Numbered from the stretch's first letter, positions 43,172-52,119 are shown. The stretch is DNA of 64,000 nt from Algoriphagus marincola DSM 16067 (GCF_000429405.1 NZ_AUBU01000003.1:248001-312000), one strand, 5' to 3'. Notes: a model not told the origin generated them from the sequence alone. Made by a program: numbers and translations.

Positions 43172-43339
43172 AGGTGATCGTGAACAACTTTTCACTATTC
43201 CTTTTTGTGACTGAAGGAGTACCGCTTAATCGGCATTTTAGAACAACCTTAAACCTATTAACCTATTTCTAACCTAGAGCAAGACTAGCCGACTAAACCA
43301 AATAATCTTCTGTAATTGAAAATTACTTACTCGTCTTGC
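43146..43339 (-). ncRNA. Candidate small RNA (minus strand)
   Basis: A transcript starting near 43339, just after the perfect -7 box TAATTTTG, would run to the terminator at 43145-43171, giving about 195 nt. No open frame over 32 codons exists on either strand. The RNA shows structure: the 5' GCAAGAC (43339-43333) pairs with GTCTTGC (43285-43279), an inner GTAATT/AATTAC hairpin lies at 43326-43312, and four AGGTT motifs lie at 43275-43245. I recognise no Rfam family (not tmRNA, SRP or RNase P by eye), though a 6S-like RNA cannot be excluded. It fills most of the only long gene-free gap (43148-43646), between the serine hydrolase and DJ-1 genes. Confidence 0.55.
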
Positions 43340-43342
43340 ATA

Positions 43343-43350
43343 CAAAATTA
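43343..43350 (-). promoter_or_regulatory. -7 box of candidate small RNA promoter
   Basis: TAATTTTG on the minus strand fits the Bacteroidota -7 consensus TAnnTTTG exactly. No TTG stands at the usual -33 spacing, so an activator may be needed. Confidence 0.45.
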
Positions 43351-43389
43351 CGGGAAAAATTAAGTCGCGGTTAACCCCTTCACCTTTTC

Positions 43390-43403
43390 TTGACTTATAT
43401 CAA
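43390..43403. promoter_or_regulatory. FNR/CRP-like palindrome
   Basis: TTGAC-TTAT-ATCAA (extended by C...G to a 16-bp palindrome) matches 9 of 10 positions of the FNR consensus TTGAT-N4-ATCAA. Its centre is about 57-62 bp upstream of the predicted small-RNA start, a typical class I activator position. Confidence 0.4.
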
Positions 43404-43524
43404 GATAGAATTAAACGATAGAGGAAATAAACAGCATTAAAGCCCTGTTGACTTAATAATGAGTTAAAAAAAGTGCAAAGAATCAGGTATGAAGATTAAA
43501 TTGAAATTGTAATAATGAAATCGA

Positions 43525-43608
43525 GCCTGCCTGAGGCAGACAGGCATGACGCAAGCGACACACAGAGGGATGATTATAAATGCGAGATTCTCCCGAATCA
43601 AGTTCGGG
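43525..43608. repeat. Intergenic palindrome pair (REP-like)
   Basis: Two imperfect palindromes lie in 84 bp before the DJ-1 gene: GCCTG-c-CTG...CAG-a-CAGGC (43525-43545) and CCCGAA...TTCGGG (43592-43608). Such palindromic strings are commonly interspersed between genes of this group. They are in frame with, but not part of, the DJ-1 gene. Confidence 0.6.
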
Positions 43609-43646
43609 ACAAGCTATGTGACCGCTTTAAGACAAATTATAAACAC

Positions 43647-44234
43647 ATGAAAAGAATAGGGATTTTTATATTCGACAATGTGGAGCTCTTGGATTTTGCA
43701 GGGCCACTGGAAGTTTTTTCCATCGTTGGAGAAATCATCGGAAAAAGCGAATTGGAAGTGTTTACCATTTCGGAAAATGAAAGCCCTATCAAGACCATTC
43801 ATGGGCTTTCAGTCTCGGCTGATCTCAGTCTAGATCATCTTGAAAGCTTAGACTACTTGGTAATCCCGGGAGGAGATGGTTCCAAACAAGTGATCCAAAA
43901 TGAGGGTCTGATGAATTCCTTGGAGCAACTCATTCTAAAATCTGAGTGGACCATGACCGTATGCTCAGGGGCAAGAATTCCTGCTAAACTCGGTCTATTG
44001 GCTGATAAACCATTTTGTACGCATGCTTCGGTTTATGAGGATTTAAAAAGGATGGAACCCACAGGCATCCCAAGGCCGGATCAGCGTTTTGTCCAATCTG
44101 ATAAAAAGCTATTTACTGCGGCAGGTATTTCTGCGGGCATAGATTTAGCCCTTTACTTGACAGCAAGAACTTTTGGAAAAAGCGTAGCTGAAAAAACTGC
44201 CGAATACATGGAATATCCAATGAATTACCAATGA
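43647..44234 (+). CDS. DJ-1/PfpI-family protein
   Basis: 195 residues from the ATG at 43647, which gives the normal opening MKRIGIFIFDNVELLDFAGP. The frame is open 132 bp further upstream, but that stretch is made of repeat palindromes. It has the fold markers YLVIPGGDGSKQVIQN and the nucleophile elbow MTVCSGARIPAKLG (Cys), and TAAGISAGIDLALYL. It belongs with the PfpI/isonitrile hydratase-like group and might be a cysteine-type hydrolase or glyoxalase; the function is unknown. Its stop overlaps the next ATG by 4 bp, so it is coupled to the monooxygenase-like gene. Confidence 0.9.
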   Translation: MKRIGIFIFDNVELLDFAGPLEVFSIVGEIIGKSELEVFTISENESPIKTIHGLSVSADLSLDHLESLDYLVIPGGDGSKQVIQNEGLMNSLEQLILKSEWTMTVCSGARIPAKLGLLADKPFCTHASVYEDLKRMEPTGIPRPDQRFVQSDKKLFTAAGISAGIDLALYLTARTFGKSVAEKTAEYMEYPMNYQ

Positions 44235-44566
44235 TTGCAAAGACGCCCCCACCACCCTATTATGCTGTGATTTTCACCAATCTCCTTACTGAGAACACAG
44301 ATGGATATCAAAAAATGGCCGAAAGAATGGTTTTGCTAGCTGAAAAGCAGGCTGGCTACTTAGGCCACGAAAGTGTCAGAGATGGCCTTGGAATCACCGT
44401 GAGTTATTGGGAAAGTTTGGAAGCCATCAAAAATTGGAAAGCCGTCTCGGAGCATATTTTGGCTCAGGAATTGGGCAAAGAAAAATGGTATAAATCTTTT
44501 AAAACAAGGGTTTGCTTGGTGGAGCGTGATTATGGATTCGATCGAGAGTCAGATCAAAATGCGTAA
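44231..44566 (+). CDS. Antibiotic biosynthesis monooxygenase (ABM)-domain protein
   Basis: 111 residues of the small ferredoxin-like ABM fold: PPYYAVIFTNLLTENTDGYQ, then AGYLGHESVRDGLGITVSYW and ESLEAIKNWKAVSEHILAQE. It resembles the heme-degrading/quinol-monooxygenase-like group (DUF4188-like size), usually acting as a dimer without a cofactor. It starts within the stop of the DJ-1 gene (ATGA) and overlaps the convergent small-barrel gene by 13 bp. The biochemical role is not assignable. Confidence 0.82.
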   Translation: MIAKTPPPPYYAVIFTNLLTENTDGYQKMAERMVLLAEKQAGYLGHESVRDGLGITVSYWESLEAIKNWKAVSEHILAQELGKEKWYKSFKTRVCLVERDYGFDRESDQNA

Positions 44567-45060
44567 CCTAGGCTGATCCCGAACCAAAAAGGGAAAAAGG
44601 TACCTTGTCCGAATAATGGTGTCATGGAGGCTCGGAAAAGAAATCCACCCTCCTCAGGTTCCCTTCTATATCCAAAAATCATATGACCAACAGTCCCGGT
44701 TCCTACAGACCGACTATCCCCTACTGCAAATGCATTTGTACTATCCTCTGCACGGAGGAAAGTAGCTCCCGCCCCCATTTCGAAGTATTTTCCATTTTTC
44801 CCCAATAGGTAATTCAAGCCAACAGGTAGCGTTGCAACAGAATTTCCATCTATGGCGAAATAAGATAATCCAGCTTTAAAGCCTAAGCCATCAAAGCGCT
44901 TATCAAATCGCTGATCGTAATTAAACGAATAGCCCAAACCATTCCCAAAAAGCTCCATGTAAACCCCTCTACCCCTTTCTCTTGTGTTTTCTTGTGCAAA
45001 GGAGATTGTCGATACGGACAACAGTAGCAAGATGACTGCAAAAGTGAATATAGATTTCAT
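44554..45060 (-). CDS. Small outer-membrane barrel-like protein A (tandem paralogue)
   Basis: 168 residues from the ATG at 45058-45060, giving a signal peptide (MKSIFTFAVILLLLSVSTIS); a longer start lies 8 codons upstream. Aromatic-alternating strands (GVYMELFGNGLGYSFNYDQR; LGFKAGLSYFAIDGNSVATL; YFEMGAGATFLRAED) end in WFGISLGYAF, a terminal aromatic typical of outer-membrane barrels. It is a paralogue of the gene at 45068-45643, which it follows by 7 bp. The function is unknown. Confidence 0.8.
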   Translation of the reverse strand: MKSIFTFAVILLLLSVSTISFAQENTRERGRGVYMELFGNGLGYSFNYDQRFDKRFDGLGFKAGLSYFAIDGNSVATLPVGLNYLLGKNGKYFEMGAGATFLRAEDSTNAFAVGDSRSVGTGTVGHMIFGYRREPEEGGFLFRASMTPLFGQGTFFPFWFGISLGYAF

Positions 45061-45067
45061 GATTATA

Positions 45068-45643
45068 TTAAAATGCATATCCAACTCCTATTCCTGCAAA
45101 AAGAGGCCAGAAGCCATTATTGTTAAAAATCGGGTTCAAATTCACCTTCCAAGTAAACCCTCCGTCAACAGGCACTCTTCGGTAGCCAAAATTCATCGTA
45201 CCCATGATACTTGGCGAGCCATCTACATCCAGAATAAAGTTGTAAGAGTCAGACCCAGTGGTGGTACAGACATACTGTCCTGTGGTCTGATCAAAATAGC
45301 CTTCGATACAATACTCATAATAGCTATTATCAAAAGCAAAGAAGGTAGCTCCAAAACCTAATTCAAAATAATGGGGCCCCTTGCCATACAATCTATTAAC
45401 CATGATAGGCAATGAAAAAAAAGAATCCCCATCCGGAGAGAGTGTATAGCCCCCTGCTCCAATCCGCATACCCCAAGAATTGATATTATCCTTGTCGAAA
45501 CGGAAATCATAATTGAAACTATATGGAAGACCAGCTCCACCTAGTTCCACATAGACGGCCTTGGTTGGAGATGTGGGACTTTCCTGTGCCAAAACGAAAT
45601 TTGAAAAAGTAATGGCAAGAATGGCGAGTAAAACTTTTTTCAT
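45068..45643 (-). CDS. Small outer-membrane barrel-like protein B (tandem paralogue)
   Basis: 191 residues with a signal peptide (MKKVLLAILAITFSNFVLAQ). It shares the pattern of its neighbour: VYVELGGAGLPYSFNYDFRF near the start, YFELGFGATFFAF, MGTMNFGYRRVPVDGGFTWK, ending FAGIGVGYAF. An internal Cys pair (YCIEGYFDQTTGQYVC) forms a loop missing in the paralogue. The two genes are 7 bp apart on the same strand and must have arisen by duplication. Eight-to-ten-stranded barrel porins are likely; the substrate is unknown. Confidence 0.82.
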   Translation of the reverse strand: MKKVLLAILAITFSNFVLAQESPTSPTKAVYVELGGAGLPYSFNYDFRFDKDNINSWGMRIGAGGYTLSPDGDSFFSLPIMVNRLYGKGPHYFELGFGATFFAFDNSYYEYCIEGYFDQTTGQYVCTTTGSDSYNFILDVDGSPSIMGTMNFGYRRVPVDGGFTWKVNLNPIFNNNGFWPLFAGIGVGYAF

Positions 45644-45772
45644 TATAAAGGATTTTGTTCTTGTAACGCAAGACTAAAAGAAACGATACAGTTTTCCATG
45701 AAAATTGTTAAAGATTCTTTCAAAAATTTTCCGGTGATATAATTCTCTTAAATTAGGAAGGCATTTGGACGG

Positions 45773-46354
45773 ATGAAAAAGAAATTAAAAGCATTATCGA
45801 TGGTGATTGTGGGTTATTTTACCCTACTAATTGGACCTTCATGTGTCGAGGAACAATTGCCTGATCTCTTTGCCCGCTGCCCAGATCCGCGCGATGCTAA
45901 TGCGATTGACATTACAGTCGATTTTGCTCCCTATCTCACCGATCGCTATGCTACCTCTTCTGATACGGTTGACTTCGAAGATTTTTTTATGGTCTTGGAT
46001 TTGGAGGCTGAAGTATTGTCCGAAGCTAGTTCCTCTTGGACATTTGGAAGAGCCTATGCGCTTTCATGTGCTCCGATATACAATTTCAAAAACATCTCCA
46101 ATATCGCTGTGACTTTGCGTGAACCTTTTGATGATCTATCAGCGGGTACGGATATTTCCTATCTCTTTGAAACCTTAGAAGGCACTCAGCTTTCGGATTT
46201 GAGAGACTTTCAGAATTTCATTCCTACTTTTGGGCTTTATTATCAAAACACTCCCGAAAACTTCTCACAAATGTCACTAAGAATATTTCTATTCCTGAGA
46301 GATGGAAGGCAAATACTAGTCGATACCACTTCCCCTACTTTGAAAACCAACTAA
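45773..46354 (+). CDS. Lipoprotein-like protein of unknown function
   Basis: 193 residues. The N-terminus MKKKLKALSMVIVGYFTLL then IGPSC fits a lipoprotein signal with Cys near residue 24. A strand-rich mature domain (AIDITVDFAPYLTDRYATSS; FGRAYALSCAPIYNFKN) has a second Cys pair. No family is recognised. It precedes the alpha/beta hydrolase by 2 bp on the same strand, so it is likely co-expressed and acts at the envelope. Confidence 0.75.
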   Translation: MKKKLKALSMVIVGYFTLLIGPSCVEEQLPDLFARCPDPRDANAIDITVDFAPYLTDRYATSSDTVDFEDFFMVLDLEAEVLSEASSSWTFGRAYALSCAPIYNFKNISNIAVTLREPFDDLSAGTDISYLFETLEGTQLSDLRDFQNFIPTFGLYYQNTPENFSQMSLRIFLFLRDGRQILVDTTSPTLKTN

Positions 46355-46356
46355 TT

Positions 46357-47418
46357 ATGCTGAAAAAGCTGTTTTTATTCATTTTCGCAGCAGCGATGAT
46401 CATTGCTGTGGTGTATATGCTAGGCCCAAAAGTAGAAAGACAAGAACTGACGATCGAATATCCTGAAGTTCCCACCCGACTGACAGAGCTTGAGTCCTAC
46501 CTACAAACAAGAGAAGATACGGTCATCGGTCTGAAAGAAGGTAATCAGGCCTACATTCAGTGGGCTGATGAAAGCAATAAGCGAAAAACCCCCTATTCCA
46601 TCGTTTACATCCATGGTTTTGGAGCCAGCCCCATGGAAGGTGATCCGGTGCATCGATTTCTGGCAGAGCATTTTGGAGCAAACCTTTTCGTGACAAGACT
46701 TCCGGAGCATGGGATCAGACGGGAAAATGGGATGGAATACTTAAGTCCTCAAATCTTAGCCAATGCTGCTGGAGAGGCCTATCAAATCGGAAAAAGCCTT
46801 GGAGATGAGGTCATTATAGTCGGAACATCCATGGGTGGAGCTTTGACCCTACTGCTCGCTTCACAGCAGCCGGATATCAAAGCAGTTGTGGTCTACTCGC
46901 CTGCTATTACTGATTATGGAGGAAGATTGGAAGCTCTATTTAGTCCCTGGGCTCAGTGGATCATGGAAAAGACAAGCATGAAGAACAAAGTACTCCATCA
47001 AAACCGAGAAGGAGAAAAAGCAGCCTATTGGTCTGAGGACTACCATAGCAATGCCTATGAAAGCCTAGCGGTGATTATGTATGGAAATATGGAAGAAAAA
47101 ACCTTCCAAAAAATCAGCCAACCGCTTATGCTAGGATACTATTATAAAAATGATGAAGAGCAGGACAAGGTGGTATCAGTGCCAAAAATGCTGGAAATGT
47201 ACGAGCAACTTGGAACTCCTACCGAATTGAAAAGAGAGAAAGCGTTCCCGAAAACGGGCGATCATGTGATTGCCAGTTCCATTACTTCCAAGGATTGGGA
47301 AGCTGTCCTATTTGAAACCATTGATTTTCTGGAAAATGTGGTTGGAATTCCTGCTAACCCCAAGTTTCAGGAAAATATTGAAGAATTGACCGAGGCTAAT
47401 GAACTGATGAAGAATTAA
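46357..47418 (+). CDS. Alpha/beta hydrolase (esterase/lipase-like)
   Basis: 353 residues. A short N-terminal membrane anchor (KLFLFIFAAAMIIAVVYML) is followed by an alpha/beta hydrolase domain: oxyanion strand IVYIHGFGASPMEGDP, nucleophile elbow VIIVGTSMGGALTLLLA (Ser) and the late His in FPKTGDHVIASSI. An Asp is probably in YKNDEEQDKVVSVP. This is the serine hydrolase family of carboxylesterases. It is coupled to the lipoprotein gene (2-bp gap) and closed by a bidirectional terminator at 47417-47456 shared with the xylose operon. Confidence 0.9.
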   Translation: MLKKLFLFIFAAAMIIAVVYMLGPKVERQELTIEYPEVPTRLTELESYLQTREDTVIGLKEGNQAYIQWADESNKRKTPYSIVYIHGFGASPMEGDPVHRFLAEHFGANLFVTRLPEHGIRRENGMEYLSPQILANAAGEAYQIGKSLGDEVIIVGTSMGGALTLLLASQQPDIKAVVVYSPAITDYGGRLEALFSPWAQWIMEKTSMKNKVLHQNREGEKAAYWSEDYHSNAYESLAVIMYGNMEEKTFQKISQPLMLGYYYKNDEEQDKVVSVPKMLEMYEQLGTPTELKREKAFPKTGDHVIASSITSKDWEAVLFETIDFLENVVGIPANPKFQENIEELTEANELMKN

Positions 47419-47456
47419 AAAAAGGCCCGAAAAATCAGATGATTTTCGGGCCTTTT
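47417..47456. terminator. Bidirectional terminator between hydrolase and xylA
   Basis: AAAAGGCCCGAAAATC and its complement form a long stem around a short loop. Seven T follow on the minus strand (xyl operon, 170 bp past xylA) and four T on the plus strand (alpha/beta hydrolase). Confidence 0.88.
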
Positions 47457-47545
47457 GGCTTTAATCAATTAAAATCTAATTATCTACTTTTTACAATTCA
47501 AATTGTGAGCGGCTTAAAACCCGTTTTGAGGTTCAGCTTCCGTAT

Positions 47546-47573
47546 GCTTCACGCTTCTAGCTTCAAGCTTCCG
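47546..47573 (+). repeat. Heptamer array 3 (four 7-bp units)
   Basis: GCTTCAC, GCTTCTA, GCTTCAA and GCTTCCG lie end to end in the gap between the alpha/beta hydrolase terminator and xylA; an extra out-of-phase GCTTCCG sits at 47536-47542. The same heptamer family as 37067-37094. Confidence 0.75.
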
Positions 47574-47625
47574 ACCAGATATAAATAGAAAATCTTACAA
47601 AGGTCTTAAAGCTAATATTCGCATT

Positions 47626-48939
47626 TTAAATAAATCTATTCAGAAGATTCTCATAGTATTCCTGCTTGCCACTTATTTGCTCAGGTTCACCTGCCACAGC
47701 TGCATAGTTTCTCAAATCTTCCAATCCAAGTTGACCTTCTTCAAATTCCTTTCCTTTTCCTGAATCAAAGCTTTTATATCGATTGATTCTTCTCTCTAGG
47801 TAATCAGATTTTTCGAGGATATCCTGAGCGATCAACATGCTCCTTGCAAAGGCATCCATACTTCCGATATGAGCTAAGAACAAGTCATCTGCATCTGTTG
47901 AATTTCTTCTGATTTTTGCGTCAAAGTTGACACCACCACCTTGAAGACCTCCGGAAGTCAAGAGCACAAGCATCGCTTCTGTAAGTTCCTGAAGATTCAA
48001 TGCAAACTGATCGGTATCCCATCCATTTTGATAGTCTCCTCGATTCGCATCTATACTTCCCAAAAGCCCTGCATCGGCAGCTACCTGCAATTCATGCTGG
48101 AAAGTATGCCCCGCCAGAGTCGCATGATTCACTTCGATATTTAATTTGAAATCCTTATCCAGACCATAGTGACGGAGGAAACCGATGACTGTTGCAGAAT
48201 CATAGTCATATTGATGCTTGGTTGGCTCCATTGGTTTTGGCTCGATGAAAAAGGTACCCTTGAATCCATTCTTTCGGGCATAGTCTCTGGCCATAGTTAG
48301 AAAACGTGCAAGGTGCTCCGTTTCTCTTTTCATATCGGTATTTAGCAAGGACATGTAGCCCTCTCTACCTCCCCAAAACACATAGTTCTCTCCATCCAAT
48401 TTGATGGTAGCATCAATGGCATTCTTAACCTGAGCTCCAGCCCAAGCCACCACATCAAAATTAGGATTGGTGGAAGCTCCATTCATATAGCGCGGGTTAC
48501 TGAATACATTCGCAGTACCCCAAAGCAACTTTATTCCTGTTTCCTGTTGTTTCTGCTTCGCATAATCAGTGATGATTTCCATTCGCTTTTCATACTCAGC
48601 AAGAGAAGCTCCCTCATCTACCAAATCCACATCATGGAAACAGTAGTACGGTGCTCCAATCTTTGTAATAAATTCAAAAGCAGCATCCATTTTGTCCTTC
48701 GCACGTTGTACAGGATCTGGATTTTTATCCCAAGGATGCTGAATAGTCCCAGGTCCGAATGGATCACCGCCCGTTCCGCAGAATGAATGCCAATAGGCAA
48801 TGGCGAACTTGAAATGCTCTTTCATGGTCTTTCCGCCTATCATTCGATTCTCATCGTAGTAGCGAAAAGCTAAAGGATTATCACTTTTGGGTCCGTCAAA
48901 AGGGATTTTTCCTATCTCTGGAAAATAATTTGTTGACAT
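47626..48939 (-). CDS. xylA: Xylose isomerase
   Basis: 437 residues, class II length. It has [33 protein letters not shown] (catalytic His and Asp), [37 protein letters not shown] and [20 protein letters not shown] (metal ligands). It interconverts D-xylose and D-xylulose with Mg/Mn/Co. It is the last gene of the symporter-xylB-xylA run; xylB lies 32 bp upstream. The transcript is closed about 170 bp downstream by the bidirectional hairpin. Confidence 0.97.
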   Translation of the reverse strand: MSTNYFPEIGKIPFDGPKSDNPLAFRYYDENRMIGGKTMKEHFKFAIAYWHSFCGTGGDPFGPGTIQHPWDKNPDPVQRAKDKMDAAFEFITKIGAPYYCFHDVDLVDEGASLAEYEKRMEIITDYAKQKQQETGIKLLWGTANVFSNPRYMNGASTNPNFDVVAWAGAQVKNAIDATIKLDGENYVFWGGREGYMSLLNTDMKRETEHLARFLTMARDYARKNGFKGTFFIEPKPMEPTKHQYDYDSATVIGFLRHYGLDKDFKLNIEVNHATLAGHTFQHELQVAADAGLLGSIDANRGDYQNGWDTDQFALNLQELTEAMLVLLTSGGLQGGGVNFDAKIRRNSTDADDLFLAHIGSMDAFARSMLIAQDILEKSDYLERRINRYKSFDSGKGKEFEEGQLGLEDLRNYAAVAGEPEQISGKQEYYENLLNRFI

Positions 48940-48971
48940 ATAGGTTATGTTTAGGTTTGATATTTTTCGAA

Positions 48972-50474
48972 TTATAAGTCCATTTTTTCAATATCTGAAA
49001 GCCGTTTTTTCCATCGGGAAAATAACTCTTCGTATGGCTCAAAGAAATTTTCATTGGGTTCATAGGTTTCGATCAACTGAAGCCCTTCAAAAGCCTCTGA
49101 TTCATTGGAAAATAAACCCATTCCAATTCCTGCACCCCGAGCAGCTCCTTGAGCTCCATCCGTATCATAAAGGTCCAAAGTCACCCTATTCATATGAATA
49201 AAAGCACTTCGGAATATTGGACTCAAAAACATATTTGCCTTTCCGGCTTTTACGGTTTTGAGATCCAAACCCATTTCATTCATAATTTGAAATCCATAGG
49301 TCAATGCAGAAACAATTCCTTCCTGTGCTGCTCGAAGCATATGCCCTTTGCTATGCTTCAGCAAATCAAGCCCTATTAAATGAGCACCAAGTTGTCGATT
49401 TTGGAGAATTCGCTCGGCTCCATTTCCGAATGGAAGGAAAATTAATCCGTCTGAACCGATGGGAGCAGATCTTGCCGAGGTATTCATTTCAGTATAGTTG
49501 ATATGACTTCCCCCAAGGAGTTTACGCATCCAACTATTCAGAATTCCAGTCCCATTGACACAAAGCAAAACGCCGTAAGAGGGTTTTTCTTTAGCATGGT
49601 TGACATGGACAAAGGTATTCACTCTCGAAAGTGGATCATGAAGAGGTGTATCACAAACCCCATAGACAGTACCGGAGGTACCGGCAGTAGTGGCAAGCTC
49701 TCCCGGCTTCAATACTTGCAGCGAAAACGCATTATTGGGCTGGTCCCCCGCTCGGTAAGCTACAGGCACCCCTACTTCTATACCCGTCAGCTTGGATGCT
49801 TGGGCTGTTACTTTTCCTTGCTCAGAAAAAGAAGGAACCGCCTTAGGCATCCAGTTCTTATCGATTTGGTAATTTTTTAAAACGGAATCACTCAAGCCAT
49901 TTTTCTGGAAATCCCAAAAAATCCCCTCAGAAAGTCCTGTCTCTGAAGTCAGAATTTCACCCGTCAACTTCATGGCAATAAAGTCCCCGGGAAGCATCAT
50001 TTTATGAATTTTAGAGGCAATCTCGGGTTGATTTTCAATCACCCAGCGAAGTTTGGATGCAGTGAAATTTCCGGGGGAATTCAAAAGGTTATTCATGCAA
50101 TAATCCTCGCCCAGAGACTGGAAAGCTTTTTCGCCAATTCCAACCGCACGGCTGTCGCACCAAATAATTGAAGATCGAAGTACATTTTGATCCTTGTCGA
50201 CCAAAACCAGACCATGCATTTGATAGGCGATACCGATTCCTTTCAGTTCGCCCTTTTTGACATTTGCCTGCTTGATTACATAGCGTGAGGCTTGCTGTAC
50301 ATATTTCCACCACATTTCTGGATCCTGCTCAGCATAGCCTGTTTCAGGAGCATCGATGGGCATTTCTTCCTCTGGAAATGCTTTTGAGACAATGGGTGCT
50401 CCAGTATCTGCGTCCAAAAGAGAGGCTTTGACGGAGGAGCTTCCGATATCAAATCCAATTAATAAGCTTCTCAT
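48972..50474 (-). CDS. xylB: Xylulokinase
   Basis: 500 residues of the FGGY carbohydrate-kinase family. The phosphate-1 motif is [18 protein letters not shown], followed by [20 protein letters not shown] (sugar-binding Met-His), [33 protein letters not shown] and [15 protein letters not shown] (ATP site). It phosphorylates D-xylulose to xylulose 5-phosphate, the substrate of rpe and transketolase. The gene lies 1 bp after the symporter gene and 32 bp before xylA. Confidence 0.96.
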   Translation of the reverse strand: MRSLLIGFDIGSSSVKASLLDADTGAPIVSKAFPEEEMPIDAPETGYAEQDPEMWWKYVQQASRYVIKQANVKKGELKGIGIAYQMHGLVLVDKDQNVLRSSIIWCDSRAVGIGEKAFQSLGEDYCMNNLLNSPGNFTASKLRWVIENQPEIASKIHKMMLPGDFIAMKLTGEILTSETGLSEGIFWDFQKNGLSDSVLKNYQIDKNWMPKAVPSFSEQGKVTAQASKLTGIEVGVPVAYRAGDQPNNAFSLQVLKPGELATTAGTSGTVYGVCDTPLHDPLSRVNTFVHVNHAKEKPSYGVLLCVNGTGILNSWMRKLLGGSHINYTEMNTSARSAPIGSDGLIFLPFGNGAERILQNRQLGAHLIGLDLLKHSKGHMLRAAQEGIVSALTYGFQIMNEMGLDLKTVKAGKANMFLSPIFRSAFIHMNRVTLDLYDTDGAQGAARGAGIGMGLFSNESEAFEGLQLIETYEPNENFFEPYEELFSRWKKRLSDIEKMDL

Positions 50475-50475
50475 T

Positions 50476-52119
50476 TTACCAGAAAATTATATAAAGTGCC
50501 GCGATAATACCCGAAATCAAAAATGCCCCAATCTTGAAACTGGTACTGGTCTGGAATAGCTCCTTATTTACATCGATACTGTTTGGATGATCCTTACCTT
50601 TTCCTTCATACAAACTGATCACAATCATCAATGCCGCAAGTACCAAGAAGACAATCCCCATTCGGTCAAGGAAAGGAAGATCAGGGAATGCTAATTTCAA
50701 CACTACTGAAAGCGGAATACTCAACCCTGCACCTACCAAAGCTGCATTGGAAGTGGTTTTCTTCCAGAATACTCCAAAGAAGAAAATCGCAAAAACCCCT
50801 GGACTGATGAATCCTGTATACTCCTGAATAAACTGGAAGGCCTGATCTAATTGTCCTAAAGCAGGAGCTACAAAAGCTGCAATCACGAAAGCAACAACAG
50901 CCGTAATTCTGCCTACTCGAACCTGCTGCGTTTCTGTCGCATTTTTACCAAAATATTTGCTATAGATATCCATGGTAAAAATCGTAGAGGTACTATTGGC
51001 CATGGAAGCCAAAGAAGACACAATAGCCGCAGTCAAAGCAGCAAAAGCAAGCCCTTTCAATCCTACAGGAAGTAATTGTAAGAGTGTTGGGTAAGCCCGG
51101 TCTGATTTAATCAAGCCCGTAGCAGGATCTTCCATGGAAGAGATGAAGCTCGCGTCCATACCGTTATTGACGATCACCAATGCCGCAATTCCAGGAATTA
51201 CAACGATCAAAGGCATTAAAATCTTCAAGAAACCGGCAAAAATCATCCCTTTCTGGGCCTCATCAAGGCTTTTTGCAGCTAGAGCACGCTGCGTGATATA
51301 CTGGTTAAAACCCCAATAGCTCAGGTTGGTAATCCACATGCCACCTACCAAAACACTCAAGCCTGGCAGGTCTTTATACGCATCATAAGTTCCTCCCTTT
51401 CCGTCAGGAATCATCATTTCTCCTTTGGATAAAATCATTGAGAAATGGCCCGGAACTTCTTTTCTAAGTAGGCCTAAACCTTCCCAAGCATCTCCATTAC
51501 CGACCATTTGCAAGGCAATGTAGGTAGTCGCAAGACCACCCGCGATTAGGAAAAAGACCTGAACTACATCAGTCCAAGCCACTGCTTTGAGACCTCCATA
51601 GATGGAATAAATCATCGCAAAAAGAGCCAAGCCGATAATTCCGTAGGTCAGGGGAATGTTCAAAATGGTATTCAAACTCAAGGCTCCGAGATAAAGCACC
51701 GATGTCAAGTTGACAAAAACATAAAGAAGAAGCCAAAAGATCGCCATGGTGGTTCTCACCCTTGTATCGTAGCGATCCAAAAGGAATCCCGGCATGGTGT
51801 AGATTCCTTTTTTGATGTATACCGGTAAAAAGAAAATAGCCACCACCAATAAGGTCGCAGCTGCCATCCATTCATAGGTAGAGATTGCCAATCCAAGGGC
51901 AAAACCTGAACCGGACATTCCGATAAATTGCTCTGCCGAGATATTGGAAGCAATCAATGAAGCACCTACCGCCCACCAGGGCAGTGCTTTGGAGGCGAGA
52001 AAGTAATCTGAGGAGTTTTTTACGTGTCCTTTTTTTTCTCGGGAGACAAAAAGCCCCATTCCGACAATTAATAGACAGTATCCAATGAATACCGCCAGGT
52101 CTAAAGGTTCTAAGAGCAT
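50476..52119 (-). CDS. Sodium/sugar symporter of the xylose operon (SSS/SGLT-like)
   Basis: 547 residues with about 14 membrane helices. SGLT-type features are SSDYFLASKALPWWAVGASL, IASNISAEQFIGMSGSGFAL (sodium-site helix 1), GIYTMPGFLLDRYDTRVRTT, AWTDVVQVFFLIAGGLATTY and ATTAAIVSSLASMANSTSTI. It should co-transport D-xylose with Na+. It heads the operon: xylB begins 1 bp after its stop. A LacI-type palindrome lies 82-97 bp upstream of its ATG. Confidence 0.94.
   Translation of the reverse strand: MLLEPLDLAVFIGYCLLIVGMGLFVSREKKGHVKNSSDYFLASKALPWWAVGASLIASNISAEQFIGMSGSGFALGLAISTYEWMAAATLLVVAIFFLPVYIKKGIYTMPGFLLDRYDTRVRTTMAIFWLLLYVFVNLTSVLYLGALSLNTILNIPLTYGIIGLALFAMIYSIYGGLKAVAWTDVVQVFFLIAGGLATTYIALQMVGNGDAWEGLGLLRKEVPGHFSMILSKGEMMIPDGKGGTYDAYKDLPGLSVLVGGMWITNLSYWGFNQYITQRALAAKSLDEAQKGMIFAGFLKILMPLIVVIPGIAALVIVNNGMDASFISSMEDPATGLIKSDRAYPTLLQLLPVGLKGLAFAALTAAIVSSLASMANSTSTIFTMDIYSKYFGKNATETQQVRVGRITAVVAFVIAAFVAPALGQLDQAFQFIQEYTGFISPGVFAIFFFGVFWKKTTSNAALVGAGLSIPLSVVLKLAFPDLPFLDRMGIVFLVLAALMIVISLYEGKGKDHPNSIDVNKELFQTSTSFKIGAFLISGIIAALYIIFW

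Noticed and set aside
43202..43243. 13-codon frame (MPIKRYSFSHKKE) inside the candidate small RNA on the minus strand
   Set aside because: Too short to separate from chance, and not supported by neighbouring coding signal.
43515..43646. N-terminal extension of the DJ-1 gene
   Set aside because: The stretch is palindromic repeat DNA; the ATG at 43647 gives the family's normal opening.
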